NCBI GenBank assembly: GCA_963281255.1
Contig: OY725493.1
Span: forward strand, 4,061,857-4,125,856
Length of the DNA: 64,000 bases
Direction of reading: 5' to 3'
DNA from: Aphrocallistes beatrix
Lineage: Eukaryota; Porifera; Hexactinellida; Sceptrulophora; Aphrocallistidae
Below are positions 22,880-33,955 of this stretch, piece after piece. The number at the start of each line of letters is the position of its first letter. Positions within the stretch are counted from its first letter, which is position 1. The notes beneath the pieces are model-generated. The model ran no database searches. It was given only the letters and a program-made list of their open reading frames with translations, and had not been told where the DNA came from. The position numbers and the translations under genes were made by a program.

Positions 22880-23842
22880 GTATATCAAAAAGAAATGGAA
22901 ATTGGACATTTTTCGATTCGCCTATTATATTCCACAGAGGATTAGCATCGATTTGTATATTGGTTTGCTACAATATTATAATTATTATGGTCACTGCATT
23001 CGACTTTATGCGCATTGTTTTAGGATACTACATTTTCAACTGATTTTTGTGGTCCCCTTTAATGTATTATAGTTGAGCAAATTTAGGAAAAAATTCTTCC
23101 CCCATTGAATTCTACGTGTAAATACCATATAAATTGACTTCTTTTAGGCAAAATATTCTACTAAACACCTCCCGAATATTTGTCCACACCAGTTCTTTAT
23201 TTTTAAATTAATAATTATCACTTTAATGAACTTATTTAACGATTTTAGAAATTAATTCACAAAATTTATTTCCATGCAAATTTCAATGGGGAAATTACAA
23301 CTTTTCGTTAATATCCTAAACTGGTGCATACAAATTGAGTACATTAACCACAATCAAGGTTCTCCCCATCCCGTTATGGCGTATCGGCTGATACGCCTTC
23401 GAGGTTCGCAAGGCCTAACGTGCAATCTATCTTGATTAACAATTCAGGTAGCATATAATTTATATCATTTATAGTGATGTGGTTCCGGAATAATCACACA
23501 AGTTCCTGCGTTTATGAAATGTATTTCTGTAATTTCAGTTTCTTTGTCTATAATCGAGAAAAAATTTTTCCAATATTATTTCCCAATTAACCATAATTCC
23601 TTAAAATATGTTACAAATAAGCGTAGTTCCAAATTAACCGGTTTTCCAATTAAATTGACTTCAATTCATCCAATTTGGGTTATTGTTGCTGTGAACTACC
23701 CAAAGTTTACTGCTAGTAAACAGACATCTTAATTAACTTAATATTATGACATACAACAAATCCTAAATCTCAGGGTTCCTCTAGCCTGTTATTGAGCATC
23801 GGGTCGATACGCCTTCGCAAAGATGATAAATCCTTTGTGAAT

Positions 23843-23889
<47 letters not shown>
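22880..23889. other. Non-coding; rest of R8 and microsatellite
   Basis: 22880-about 23000 continues R8. A small hairpin GGCGTATCGGCTGATACGCC is at about 23380-23400, with a partial echo near 23805. (TA)n follows at about 23855-23888. No gene is seen; the frame at 23514-23732 has no recognisable domain. Confidence 0.45.
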
Positions 23890-23892
<3 letters not shown>

Positions 23893-24312
23893 TAGAACCT
23901 GTATATAACGGCCACCCAAGGGACTGGGCAAAATTGGCCGTTATATACAGGTGATTGTCTTAATCCTCAAAAGGTATTAACGTAGTGAAATAAAGTTTTT
24001 AGAAATCTATTACTTGAAGTAATATAATGAAACTTGTTTATCGTTCGTAACAGGTCCTGTCATAAACACATAAAAAGGTGAAAAAGGTGATGATCGTTAT
24101 AGACAGGTAGTGACCATTATAGGCAGATGAGGGCCGTTATACACAGTTTTTGGGTCAGTAAGGGACTGCAAATGGGTGGCCGCTGGCCGCATTGAGCAGG
24201 TGACCGCTATACACAGGGTCAATATTATGGAATTTCGGACGGGACTGTTCAATGGTGACCGCTATAGACAGGTGACCGTTATACAGAGTGGCCGTTATAG
24301 CAGGTTCGACTG
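23890..24312. mobile_element. CAGT-type MITE (GGCCGTTATATACAGG motif)
   Basis: 423 bp, TA-flanked, CAGTAGAACCTGTATATAAC / GGTTCGACTG ends. The motif GACCGTTATA(GA)CAGGTG recurs at least eight times in both orientations. An R2 element follows after 12 bp. Confidence 0.85.
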
Positions 24313-24324
24313 TATATATATATA

Positions 24325-24801
24325 CAGTGCCCGGACAAAAGTATTCGACCACCACAGAAACTGCCATACAAATAGTATTAAAGTGGGTGTATTCATAAAG
24401 GAATATGTACTCAAACTGTAAGGAATACTCTATTTTTTATTTCAAATTCGTAAACTACACATTATAATTACTCATAATTGATAGCCTCAGCTTAATTACT
24501 AACTCCCAAGTTGAGAAATATCAACATTTGCTACTCGATGCTACTTGTCCCAAGTCACGGCTATTATATATGGTGGCGTTTAGTGACACAAAGTGGCATA
24601 GGTTGATAATTTCTACAGAAGAATAAGTGATTGAGTTGAAACTGTCTATTATGAGTAATTAGAATGTGTAGATTACGAATTTGAGCTAAAAAATAGAGTA
24701 TTTTCTACTGTTTAAGGACATGTTGCTTTTTTAATAGATCTAATTTAATACTATTTGTATGGAAGTTTTCGTGGTGGTCGAATACTTTTGTCCGGGTAGT
24801 G
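24325..24801. mobile_element. R2 MITE, complete copy
   Basis: 477 bp, TA-flanked, CAGTGCCCGGACAAAAGTAT / TTTTGTCCGGGTAGTG. Near-palindromic over its length with the centre at GGCTATTATATATGGTGG. No open reading frame. Confidence 0.9.
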
Positions 24802-24909
24802 TATATATATATATTGTCTCATATGTCTAATATAACAAATACCAATGATCTATCAGTATACAAAATGTTGCAATAGCATTGTAGGCCTACTAGGCTACTT
24901 GATATTTGA

Positions 24910-25923
24910 CTATTAGGTAGGACGGACAGACCTAGTAGATCAGGACGACCTCGAACGGTACGTACCCAGCAGCTGAAAAATCGGTTTGGGAGGAAATACG
25001 GTACAATCCTAAGAGAAGCATCCAGAAGATAGCAAAAGAGTACAATATCTCTAAGAGAACAATGAGAACAAGGCTTGTTCATGATGATCTTGGGCTCAAA
25101 CCATATAAATTTAGAAAGGTTCAGCTATTATCTGAAGTCAACAAGAAGAGAAGGCTCGAGAAATGTAGAAAACTTCAAAATGGTTCAAGAGTGGCAGACA
25201 CCTTGAGATTATCTTCACAGATGAGAAGATATTCACAGTGGAATCCTGTTTTAATCAACAAATGACCGAATATTAGGTTCTAGTTCAAAAGAGATACCAC
25301 CTGAACTAAAACTGGTCAAGAAAACCCAGAAACCTGCTTCTGTCATGGTCTGGGCTGGTATTACGGCAACCGGTCGGGCTCCCTTGTTTTAATCGATCAA
25401 GGCATCAAAGTAAATTGTCAAAAGTATATAGAGGACATATTAGATGCTACTTTAATGCCTTGGGCTACTAAACACTTTCAAGGAAGATATTGGGTTTACC
25501 AACAGGACACTGCTCCGGCTCACAAGGCTAAGGCAACCCAGAACTGGTTGAGATCTCATGTTCCGGACATAATTTCTCCTTTGGAATGGGCAGCCTCATC
25601 CCCTGATTTAAATCCAATGGAATTTAGTATTTGGTCTATTTTGGAGAGCAGTCTGTGCTAAACCCCACAGAAATTTGAGTTTCTCAAAACTCATTAGAGA
25701 GGGAATGGCATCGATTACCCCAAGAAGTGATGTCTGCGCCGCAGACAATTTTTATAAACTTGAGTCTATGTATTAAGGCAAAAGGCGATATATTTGAAGG
25801 CCTTATATATAAAATCTCAGAAAATATTTAATAAACATATTTAAAAACAATTAATGACATTTATCCAATGATTCTGTTCAATATACAACTGTATACGAGT
25901 TACAGAACTTATGTCTAACCCTG
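24910..25923 (+). mobile_element. maT/mariner-type transposase remnant
   Basis: Coding blocks start at about 24928 (GRPRTVRTQQLKNRFGRK), then IAKEYNISKRTMRTRLVHDD, LGLKPYKFRKVQLLSE, IIFTDEKIFTVE (first Asp), KPASVMVWAGITATG, YWVYQQDTAPAHKAKATQN (second Asp, about 25500) and SSPDLNPMEFSIWSILE (about 25590). Counting from the second Asp, 37 residues precede the last acidic residue, which is Glu (GAA) where maT enzymes usually carry Asp. There are several frameshifts. The right end resembles a TIR (AGAACTTATGTCTAACCTG, TA); the left TIR is missing, so the element is truncated and dead. Confidence 0.8.
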
Positions 25924-25971
25924 TAATATCGCAACAAACCAATACACCAATCTAAAATAAATGCTGTGGAC

Positions 25972-26648
25972 CAGGCTTTAATTGAGGCGTACTGGACGCG
26001 CGCCTAGAGGCGCGTATTTGATCCCATGGATCATAATTAGGCGTACGTATGATTTTTTTGGGGCTAGGCTCGCGGCATATGCCTAAGTTAGGCGCGAGGC
26101 ATACGCCTACTTAGGCGCGCGGTATACGCCTAACTAGGCGTGCAGTAATATGACTACATTTTTACAATATCATATTTTTCCTATATTGTATTATCGAAAG
26201 GATATATACTTTCCGCGTATACAACCCTAAAATTTGGGATTTGTTATAAGTAAAAGGTATGTGAATACCGAATACATGTACTAATTAGGACTAAGTGAAT
26301 ATTTATAAGATGTAAATAGTAACGATAAAAACTTCAAATGAGTCTACAATTGGTATATCTTCACAATCTCCTAGGACTCATCCGCCCAAGATTGAAAACT
26401 TCGCTAATTAAATAAACTAATAATTTTTTGCATATAATAAAGTTAAATGGGCTTGACGATATGAATTAATAATCGAATTCCTGTGACTTGATAAGCATGT
26501 ATTTCTAGCATGTATTTCAAGAATTAGTTGATATACAAATGACTAATATAGAGTTCCATTAACATATATAAAAATGCAGAGTCCAGGCGCGTAGAAAAAT
26601 GGTGGCGTCCATTTAGGTGTTGACTTTGGAAAGCTGGATGAAACCCTG
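25972..26648. mobile_element. hAT-type MITE with 8-bp target duplication
   Basis: CTGTGGAC repeats flank it at 25964-25971 and 26649-26656. The ends are CAGGCTTTAATTGAGGCG and the inverse-type GGATGAAACCCTG. The left subterminal part carries many TAGGCGNNNGGNATACGCCTA-type units (26000-26150). The segment at about 26170-26425 is repeated at 27945-28170. No coding seen. Confidence 0.7.
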
Positions 26649-26656
26649 CTGTGGAC

Positions 26657-27059
26657 TTTAATAGGAGAATCGAAATTTCCCAATTCTCATTACCTTTTGA
26701 TATACAGATATGGGATCTATTTATTGAATGCACTAATACCACAGCCTACGTAACTATAGCCTATTCACGGTATTTAACCATGGATTACTTCAAGTCTTAA
26801 CTGCAAAATACAAACTGTATAGCATATCCATATTTTGCTGAAATTTATGAAGTGTAATGAATATTAATACAAAAGGGGTGGGAAATTGTGATACTTCTCT
26901 ATTTCTACAAACTAACATATATACGAATAGTCCTTCATAATAATCATGACCCAATCTCCCGTGGTTATGTTGGATGTTTTCTTGCCTTTATCATACTTCT
27001 TCTTAGCCCCCGATTGGGTGTACTCCTGGTTTTCATGTGCAATTTTCACTCAATTCTTG
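26657..27059. other. Non-coding AT-rich stretch
   Basis: No gene, TIR or repeat recognised here. Confidence 0.4.
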
Positions 27060-27972
27060 CCTCTTCTTTACCGTTGTTTCGAGATACTGACTGGCTGACC
27101 CTGTACTTTTGTTGGAGTATTACCAGTGCTAATGAGCATATCGATTGGTGATCTCGGCTGACGGTCAAACGCCAACATATGTGGAGATATTTTACTAGAC
27201 ACGTTGTCCAGATTATTGCAGTAGAAAGTAATCTCTTGCAACAACGACGGCCAGGAACCCTTTTCTAGGTGGCGATCGATCATCAAGCAACGTATCACTT
27301 GTTTGACGAAGCCGATATGTCTTCTGGCCATCCCATCGGACTCCGGGTGTTACGGTGTGGTGTGACGTTTAGTAATCCCTAAGTCGTGACACAGTTCGTG
27401 CACCGCTAACCCATCCACATTCTTCCCCTGATCTGTGAGCATAATATTTGGTAAGCCATATCCACGATAGACCCATCCTTCCATGAATGCGTTAACGATG
27501 GACGTGGCGGTCTGGTCTTTCAACGGGATTGCTTCGACGTAGTGTGAAAAAAGATCAATTATGAGTAATAAGTACATGTAGCCCCCATTGCGCAGTGTCG
27601 TATTCAGCAGGTTAATAGTAAATTACCTCCGTTATTAGTCTGGAAGATGTGAGGTGCTCCATGCTCACAGAATATAGATATCAGGTGTTCGCATACCTTC
27701 ACCTGACTTCGTTTTAAGCGCTCTCATCACAACAAACTTGTAAAGCAGTCCTGGTTATCTGCGGTTCTAGGTCTATCTAACCTATCTTCTCTAAACTCCC
27801 CTATATCACCAGTTCCATTCTCTCCCATAGCCTCGTCTTCCTCGCCTACTTGTTCGGCTGCTTCTTCAGGATCTATGACAATTGGAAGTCCCAATTCACA
27901 CTTACAGGGTGGGCCATATATTTCTTCCAATATTGCATCATAGAAAGGATATATGACTATGCGCGTATACAA
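27060..27972 (-). mobile_element. Broken retroelement-type integrase fossil
   Basis: On the minus strand there are rve-integrase blocks: LIIDLFSHYVEAIPLKDQTA, LTDQGKNVDGLAVHELCHDL, ITKRHTTP and LLQEITFYCNN (about 27070-27577). Another integrase-like stretch at about 27600-27800 (KFVVMRALKTKSG) resembles the SCAND3/KRBA2 kind and may derive from a second element. This is Gypsy-like pol debris without recognisable LTRs of its own. It is broken in several places. Age cannot be fixed. Confidence 0.65.
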
Positions 27973-28170
27973 CCGTAAAATTTAGGATTTGTTAAAAGTA
28001 AAAGGTATGTGAATACCGAATACATGTACTAATTAGGACTAAGTGAATATTTGTAAGGTGGAAATAGTAACGATGACAACTTCAAATGAGTCTACAATTG
28101 GTATATCGTCACATTCTCCTAGGACTCATCCACCAAAGATTGAAAACTTCGCTAATAAACTAAAAACCCT
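27945..28170 (+). repeat. Second copy of a 220-250 bp direct repeat
   Basis: It matches about 26170-26425 (GTATACAACC through AAGGTATGTGAATACCGAAT to GATTGAAAACTTCGCTAA) at roughly 93 percent by eye. The pair brackets the integrase fossil, so it could be terminal repeats. It could equally be a fragment of the hAT-type MITE that holds the first copy. Confidence 0.65.
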
Positions 28171-28173
28171 GGT

Positions 28174-28400
28174 TGTATCATATTTGAGATACAATAATAA
28201 TACACAAAACAGAAACTTTTAATTATAAAGAAGGTGACCATGTCGTCATAATTCCATGATGATTCGACATTTTCGTCTGAGGTCAGAACTTGTTGGAGCC
28301 ATTGCCACAAGACACCCACATGCCAAAAATCAGCTTTCTGTGCCCAACAGTTCCCTCAATCAATTCGTTACAGATATATATACGTATATATACATATGTA
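28174..28400 (+). repeat. R1 partial copy (tail half) with TA microsatellite
   Basis: An internally deleted body fragment (GTTGTATCATATTTGAGATA), then the tail segment with GAACTTGTTGGAGCC to CAATTCGTTACAG, then (TA)n to the next head. First of three R1 units in tandem. Confidence 0.75.
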
Positions 28401-28401
28401 T

Positions 28402-28783
28402 ATATATACAAGCGCGCTTCGCTTGCTTGCGCTGCGCGGATGGCGGACACAGTGTCCGCCGGAGGCTTCCTTTGGACGCCTAGGCTCAGATAGATTAATT
28501 ATAAGCTAGATAACATCACTAAATACGTCTGTCTTATTGTTATAATCGATATCGATCGAAGAATCGCAAAATTGTCATGTTTTCACTTTTGATGAGTAAT
28601 GATGACGTCATAACAGAATGATGAGTCAAAATTTTTGATCATAGTTGTATCATATATTGAGAATATTAATATACAAATTTTATTAAAATTTAGCCCTTTA
28701 TCACCTAAAATCGCTGAGTTATAATCGAAAAACGGAAATTCCTAATAATAAAAAAAGTGACAATGACATCATAATTTCATGAT
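28402..28783 (+). repeat. R1 copy, 3'-truncated
   Basis: Head ACAAGCGCGCTTCGCTTG, octamer TGACGTCA near 28606, cut at AATTTCATGATCC. The outer box ATCCTTACCATTAAAAC lies between it and the next copy. Confidence 0.8.
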
Positions 28784-28800
28784 CCTTACCATTAAAACTA

Positions 28801-29285
28801 ACAAGCGCGCTTCGCTTGCTTTCGCTGCGCGGCTGGCGGACACTGTGTATCCGCCGGAGGCGCCCTTTGGGCGTCTGGGCTCACATTAATTAATTATAGT
28901 GGGGATAATATCTTTAAATGTCTCTCTTTCTGTTAAAATCGATACAACTCGAATAATCATCAAATTTGTCAATTTTTGATGTATAATGATGACGTCATAA
29001 CAGAGTGATGAGTCATCACTTTTTGATGATAGTTGTATCATACGAGATATATTAATATACACATTCTATTAAAATTTCTGCTTTCTATCACTTAAAACGG
29101 CTGAGTTATGGTCGTAAAACTGAAATTTCTAATTATAAAAAAGGTGACAATGACGTCATAATTCCATGATGAGTTTCCATTTTCTTATGAGCTCAGAACT
29201 TAGTGGAGCCATTGCCAAAAGACTCCCACATGCTAAAAATCAGCTTTCTGCGCCTGGCAGTTTCTTCAATCAATTCGTACAGATA
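28801..29285 (+). repeat. R1 full copy, head-first
   Basis: About 485 bp from ACAAGCGCGCTTCGCTTG to CAATTCGTACAG, with two TGACGTCA octamers (near 28990 and 29151). A useful reference copy for the family. Confidence 0.85.
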
Positions 29286-30532
29286 TCTATTTTATATCCC
29301 TAGACTATGCAGCTTGCTAATTCTTTGATCAATTCGGACAAACAAATAAATACACAACATAACCTGGTGTTCTAATATACTACTATTAGATAATTAATCC
29401 CTATTAAAATATCAATTTTAAATTTGCATAGTATTAATTATCAAATAATTTTCAGGAACAACTACCAATATGTAGTTGAAATTATAATTTTAAATTTTTA
29501 AGATTCCAATATACTTGTATCTAAATGTACTAAATGAAACTTATCATTGCCTCAATCATTGCCATAATTACAAACAAAGTCAATGTTTACACTTATACAA
29601 ATTTAAGATGCACAATTTTGATTAACATCAATTGGAATTAAGATTTCAATAATAAATTTAGCCCGCTCACAATCTCACACTTGATTCTGGTAATTAGTGC
29701 TAAACTTTGATTTGATGTTGCATAGTGTGAAATGAATAATCAATTAAGATTGTAAAATAATGGTAGGTCCTTAAAAAATCTGCAACTGCTGGTGTTAGAA
29801 TTGTCTTATACCTTAGGTGTTCAAAAATAATAGTGTTGCATTCATGGATTCAGAGTTATAGTCGTGGGTCAATCCCCAAAAATACATTAAAGTCCAAAAT
29901 TCCGAACAAGGTCAAATATCAGTGAAACTAGTTAAAAGCATTCTTGAAAACATATCAAAAGTCCAAGAAAGTCGCCAATTTCTTGCACCTTATGTATGAA
30001 AATCCGATTATTAATAAGTAATTCTCTTTGGTACATCGATTATCATCTATCTGAATTATATAAAAAATTTATTATGCTCCAGGCCTTAGAATAGAATCGT
30101 GTGGCGCTGTAACCAATTTCTAAAGTTGAAACTGTAAATATAGAGTTAATTATACCACACAATATTGCTGAGCAAGATTAATATGATTCTTCAATCTTAA
30201 TATGTATGTAAGGGAAAAAATAATAGCATTCTATATACTAGGGCAATGGCAGTCATTTGTACCATGGATTGGTTAAATAATTCAATCCTAAAACCGCTAA
30301 TTTAATACTGTTATCATCAACTATATAATTATCTCATATTTTGAGTTCATGGTTGTTTAAATATTCATTTTTTATTTCTTCACATACAACATTAGTGTAT
30401 TACAGTAATGTATTGTTTTGCTGCATATTATTTCTATTACTCATTTATAAGACCTCACTTGACAACACTAATTACATACATTATTATTTGGACAATGTCT
30501 TGTGTCGCGCCTGACTTTACTTCCAATTACAG
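29286..30532. other. Intergenic, with one dispersed repeat segment
   Basis: AT-rich and mostly featureless. The segment at about 29688-29790 (CAATCTCACACTTGATTCTG, TAATTAGTGCTAAACTT) is repeated at 34322-34470 in the same orientation. No gene seen. Confidence 0.4.
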
Positions 30533-30647
30533 AGGAGTAGAACACTTCATGAAGTTTTTAAAATTTCCCAAAAAGATGGTGCTCTTCGTGAAAATGGAAA
30601 GCAAGTCCAAGACCTGTGGCTACTACCAAAACAACAAGATTCCACGG
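30533..30647 (+). CDS. Candidate internal exon, unrecognised
   Basis: A 115-nt block lies between a good acceptor (CTGACTTTACTTCCAATTACAG) and a GTGAGT donor, open in one frame: RSRTLHEVFKISQKDGALRE, then NGKQVQDLWLLPKQQDST. The composition looks like real protein, unlike the surrounding DNA. No neighbouring exons were identified, so it may be an isolated exon of a large-intron gene or a gene remnant. Function unknown. Confidence 0.35.
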
Positions 30648-30859
30648 GTGAGTTATTTCTTAAGTAATGTAATTATTCTAGAATAATGCATATATATACT
30701 CAAGTTGGGTAGAAGCAATTGACTGAATTTAAAGACTAAGCAACAGTGTATACCTTCCCCAAATTTAGTGAATGCAATCCTCGTTACTACAAAAAAGTGG
30801 GCATAAGACCTTTTTAATTCGGATAAATGCAATTTCATTAGGCAAGAAAGATAATATCA

Positions 30860-31055
30860 CCCAACTTACCTTTAGCGAGATGACGTCCCTAGTGCTTTCA
30901 GCTCGCTAAGGTTCTGCAAAAGTGTAGGTTCATATTACATTACTGAAGCTATGTAATTGAGAGCAAAATGCCAATGACTAGGGCGAGGTTAGAACACGTG
31001 ACCTTAGTCTTGGTATTCAAACGCACTAACCACTAAACCACCCAAGCACAAATCT
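30860..31055 (-). mobile_element. tRNA-derived SINE-like element
   Basis: On the minus strand GGTGGTTTAGTGGTTAGTGC (A-box-like, about 31040) is followed about 35 nt later by GGTCACGTGTTCTAACCTC (degenerate B-box). A non-tRNA body follows, reading CTTAGCGAGCTGAAAGCACT and GGGACGTCATCTCGCTAAA. The spacing suits a Pol III tRNA promoter. No A-tail or target duplication was settled. Confidence 0.55.
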
Positions 31056-31832
31056 CACTCTGAACTTAGTCAATTGGTGTGTTTACTAAAGTGTCACTGT
31101 GATAAATTGGAGAGATGCACAATTGTACATATCTAAATTGATCATACATATTTAGCCTCCATCCGACTGGATATCTACAAAAGTCAGACATGTTTGCACG
31201 AACACCCTTCCATTTTACGCAACATATAGAACATTCGATGTCGGTCTTCCTACAACTGCAACAGATTGTAGTGGGCATCCTGTTTAGGCGAATCATCTAT
31301 TATTTCAGACTTCTGAGTGTTTTTCGCATAGAACCGAGCTGTGAATGGGGTAATGCGAAAAATATTTTCGCTGAATATTTGTATAGCTGTCCAACGAAAG
31401 TAGCGTGCATTTTTTGATAAAAGCATGAAACCTTTACACATCTACACACCAGATAGAATTTTTTAGATGTGGAGTCATCTTGGAATTGCCCTCTGAGGAC
31501 CGTGACACCATGATTAAGTTATGATGTCATAATCAATATTTTAAAATCAAAATTCCTGCTTTTGACCTTAACCTCTCCATTATTGGTGCTAGAAGGATGA
31601 AATTTTCATCCTTCATAACCTGAAAAAAGACATCATCGAATGATCAAGTCATTAAAATCAAAAGTTGGAATACATTAAAAATTGATATCATTTGGAAATA
31701 TATGGGATATGTGTCTGAATATTGGATCATATGTGCTTAATAATAAGTATCAGATTAATATCAGATTAAGAATCGAACATGCTTACTCATCTGTTCATGA
31801 AACGTTATCAATTTTTATACTAATAATTACTC
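31056..31832. other. Intergenic, nothing recognised
   Basis: Overlapping short frames at 31066-31441 on both strands show no domain. No repeats were identified, apart from weak resemblance of 31465-31640 to R1-like or CRE-type repeats. Confidence 0.35.
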
Positions 31833-33697
31833 CTACCTCATGGTAAAATACCACATTCTGATAGACCACACCACCCCTTTTCCTAAAAGTCCAAGCCAGC
31901 TTTTAGCACTACCAATTAGGACTAGTCTAGACTTGCAATGCCGAGCTAATTCATCCAAGCCAAACATTGGTGGTGGATGCAAGTCACTAGCAAGTGACAC
32001 CATCCAATTTAAAGAACTTGGACATATACCAATGAATATATAGATATCGAAAGATTTGATGTTGGGGATGGTGTTAAAGCCACAACGATGAAACGCCTGA
32101 AACTTGCTTTTTGAAATTTAACGAAACCAAATTTTAACGATGACATGACAAATCCACCTGATGAAAGGATTGCTAATGCTTCAACTATCCTCACAAGGTC
32201 TAGCCAGGGTAAATTTGACCTCAAAGATGCATTGTGTTCCCATATGATGAACCAGCTGGTTCTGAGGGCTTCCACGAAACTTCAACCTATGGCATCGATA
32301 TGATGGTCAGGAGATGTGCAATGGTACTAGAAGACACTGCCCTGCTAGCTAAACTTGCACCTGGCGATATTATTGCTCTTGATGCTCAATGCCAATAGAA
32401 ATGCCTTCTTAAACTTTACAATAGAACGAGAGATGCTACCGCTTTTGTTGCTGAGCTAATTTTGACCTTCATTTCCAAAGCATTTGCAGAGTTGGTTTCA
32501 TACATTGGAAGACATGGAAGCAGACTGTACCACCTGGATTTGAGCTAGTGAAATAGTACAGTTGTACAAGACCCGTCTACAACAGTTAGTCACTGTTGTT
32601 GAAGGACGCATTCACACTACCAGGTTGAAAATCATAGTTTTGTCAGTTTTTCCTGATTTGATGACTGATTCACAAAAACAAGGGGGAAATGTACTTTGTT
32701 TGACAACAACATTGTTAGTGTTCTAAGAAGTGCATGTGACTATAATATTGATGCATTACATTTGACACGAGCATCATATTTACAAGAGCCAATCATGGTT
32801 GCTGAATAAAGGGTTCCTAGAATCCTTGCTTGAAAGACCTATCAAATGAAAAGATTTTTCTAAAATTTCTCTATTCACAAGTCCTGCAGTTCGTGTCAAA
32901 TGTAATACATATATCATTATCATAGTCGCAGGCCTTTCTAAGAGCACTACCAATGTTACCGTCTGCTTCCATACTCTAGTCTTCCAATATATGAAACCAA
33001 CTCTGCAAATGCAATGCTTTGGAAATGAAGGTCAAAATTAGCTACGGGAACAAAAGCGGTAGCAACTCTAGTTCTATGTAAAGTTTAAGAAGGCATTTCT
33101 ATTTGCATTGAGCATCAAGAGCAATCATATTGCCAGGTGCAAGTTTAGCTAGCAGGGCAGTGTCTTCTAGTACCATTGCACATCTCCTGACCATCATATC
33201 GATGCCATAGGTTGAAGCTTCGTGGAAGCCCTCAGAACCAGCTGGTCCATCATATGGGAAACACAATGCATCTTCGAGGTCAAATTTACCCTGGCTAGAT
33301 CTTGTGAGCATAGTTGAAGAAGCATTAGCCGTCCCTTCATCAGGTGAATTTGTTGTGTCCTCGTTAAAATTTTGGTTTCGTTAAATTTCAAAAAGCAAGT
33401 TTCAGGCGTTTCGTCGTTGTGACTTTAACACCATCCCCAACATCAAATCTTTCAATATCTATATATTCATTGGTATATGTCCAAGTTCTATAAATTGGAT
33501 GATGTCACTTGCTAGTGACTTGCATCCACCACCAATGTTTGGCTTGGATGAATTAGCTCGGCATTGCAAGTCTAGACTAGTCTCCTCTAGACAAAGAGCC
33601 CAAAATTTCCAATTGATAGTGCTAAAAGCTGGCTTGGATTTTTAGGAATAGGGGCGGTGCGATCTATCAGAATGTGGTGTTTCACCATGAGGTAGAA
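31833..33697. pseudogene. Inverted duplication of an uncharacterised gene fragment
   Basis: Arms 31833-32775 and 32888-33697 are reverse complements at roughly 90 percent by eye, around a spacer of about 110 bp. Each arm reads inward with the same protein. The better preserved one is the right arm on the minus strand: LTRSSQGKFDLEDALCFPYD, GPAGSEGFHEASTYGID, MMVRRCAMVLEDTALLAKLA, PGNMIALDA. I recall similar stretches in multicopy uncharacterised proteins of cnidarians and other invertebrates, without an assigned function. Both arms have frameshifts and stops; the left arm is further decayed. It may be a TE-associated gene family. Confidence 0.65.
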
Positions 33698-33767
33698 GTA
33701 TACCCAAAATAATGGTTTATGTCAGCTAATAATTATGAGTATTAAAAAATATCTTAAAGATACCCCA

Positions 33768-33955
33768 GTTTGCCTCCACATTTATCAGCAGTCGCCAGCC
33801 AGAAATCCCACAAAGGCGCCAGATACCAAGTAGGTATAGTTTGGCACAGTGGTTAAAATTATTTGAGCAATAACTGATCCAGACAATACTCACTTGGTAT
33901 CCGGCGCTTTTGTGGGATTTCTGGCTGGCGACTGCTTGATAAAGGTGGAGGTAAA
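33768..33955. mobile_element. Small foldback MITE
   Basis: About 188 bp. Arms of about 62 bp: GTTTGCCTCCACATTTATCA...GATACCAAGT pairs with ACTTGGTATCCGGCGC...GGTGGAGGTAAAC. The unpaired centre is about 60 bp. No coding. Confidence 0.75.

Noticed and set aside
23855-23888. TA microsatellites as regulatory or origin elements
   Set aside because: Such runs recur beside R1 and MITE ends throughout the window and show no other signal.
27727-27972. Acidic 81-codon minus-strand frame as a host gene
   Set aside because: Only its end resembles integrase; the acidic part has no recognisable domain and overlaps the direct repeat.
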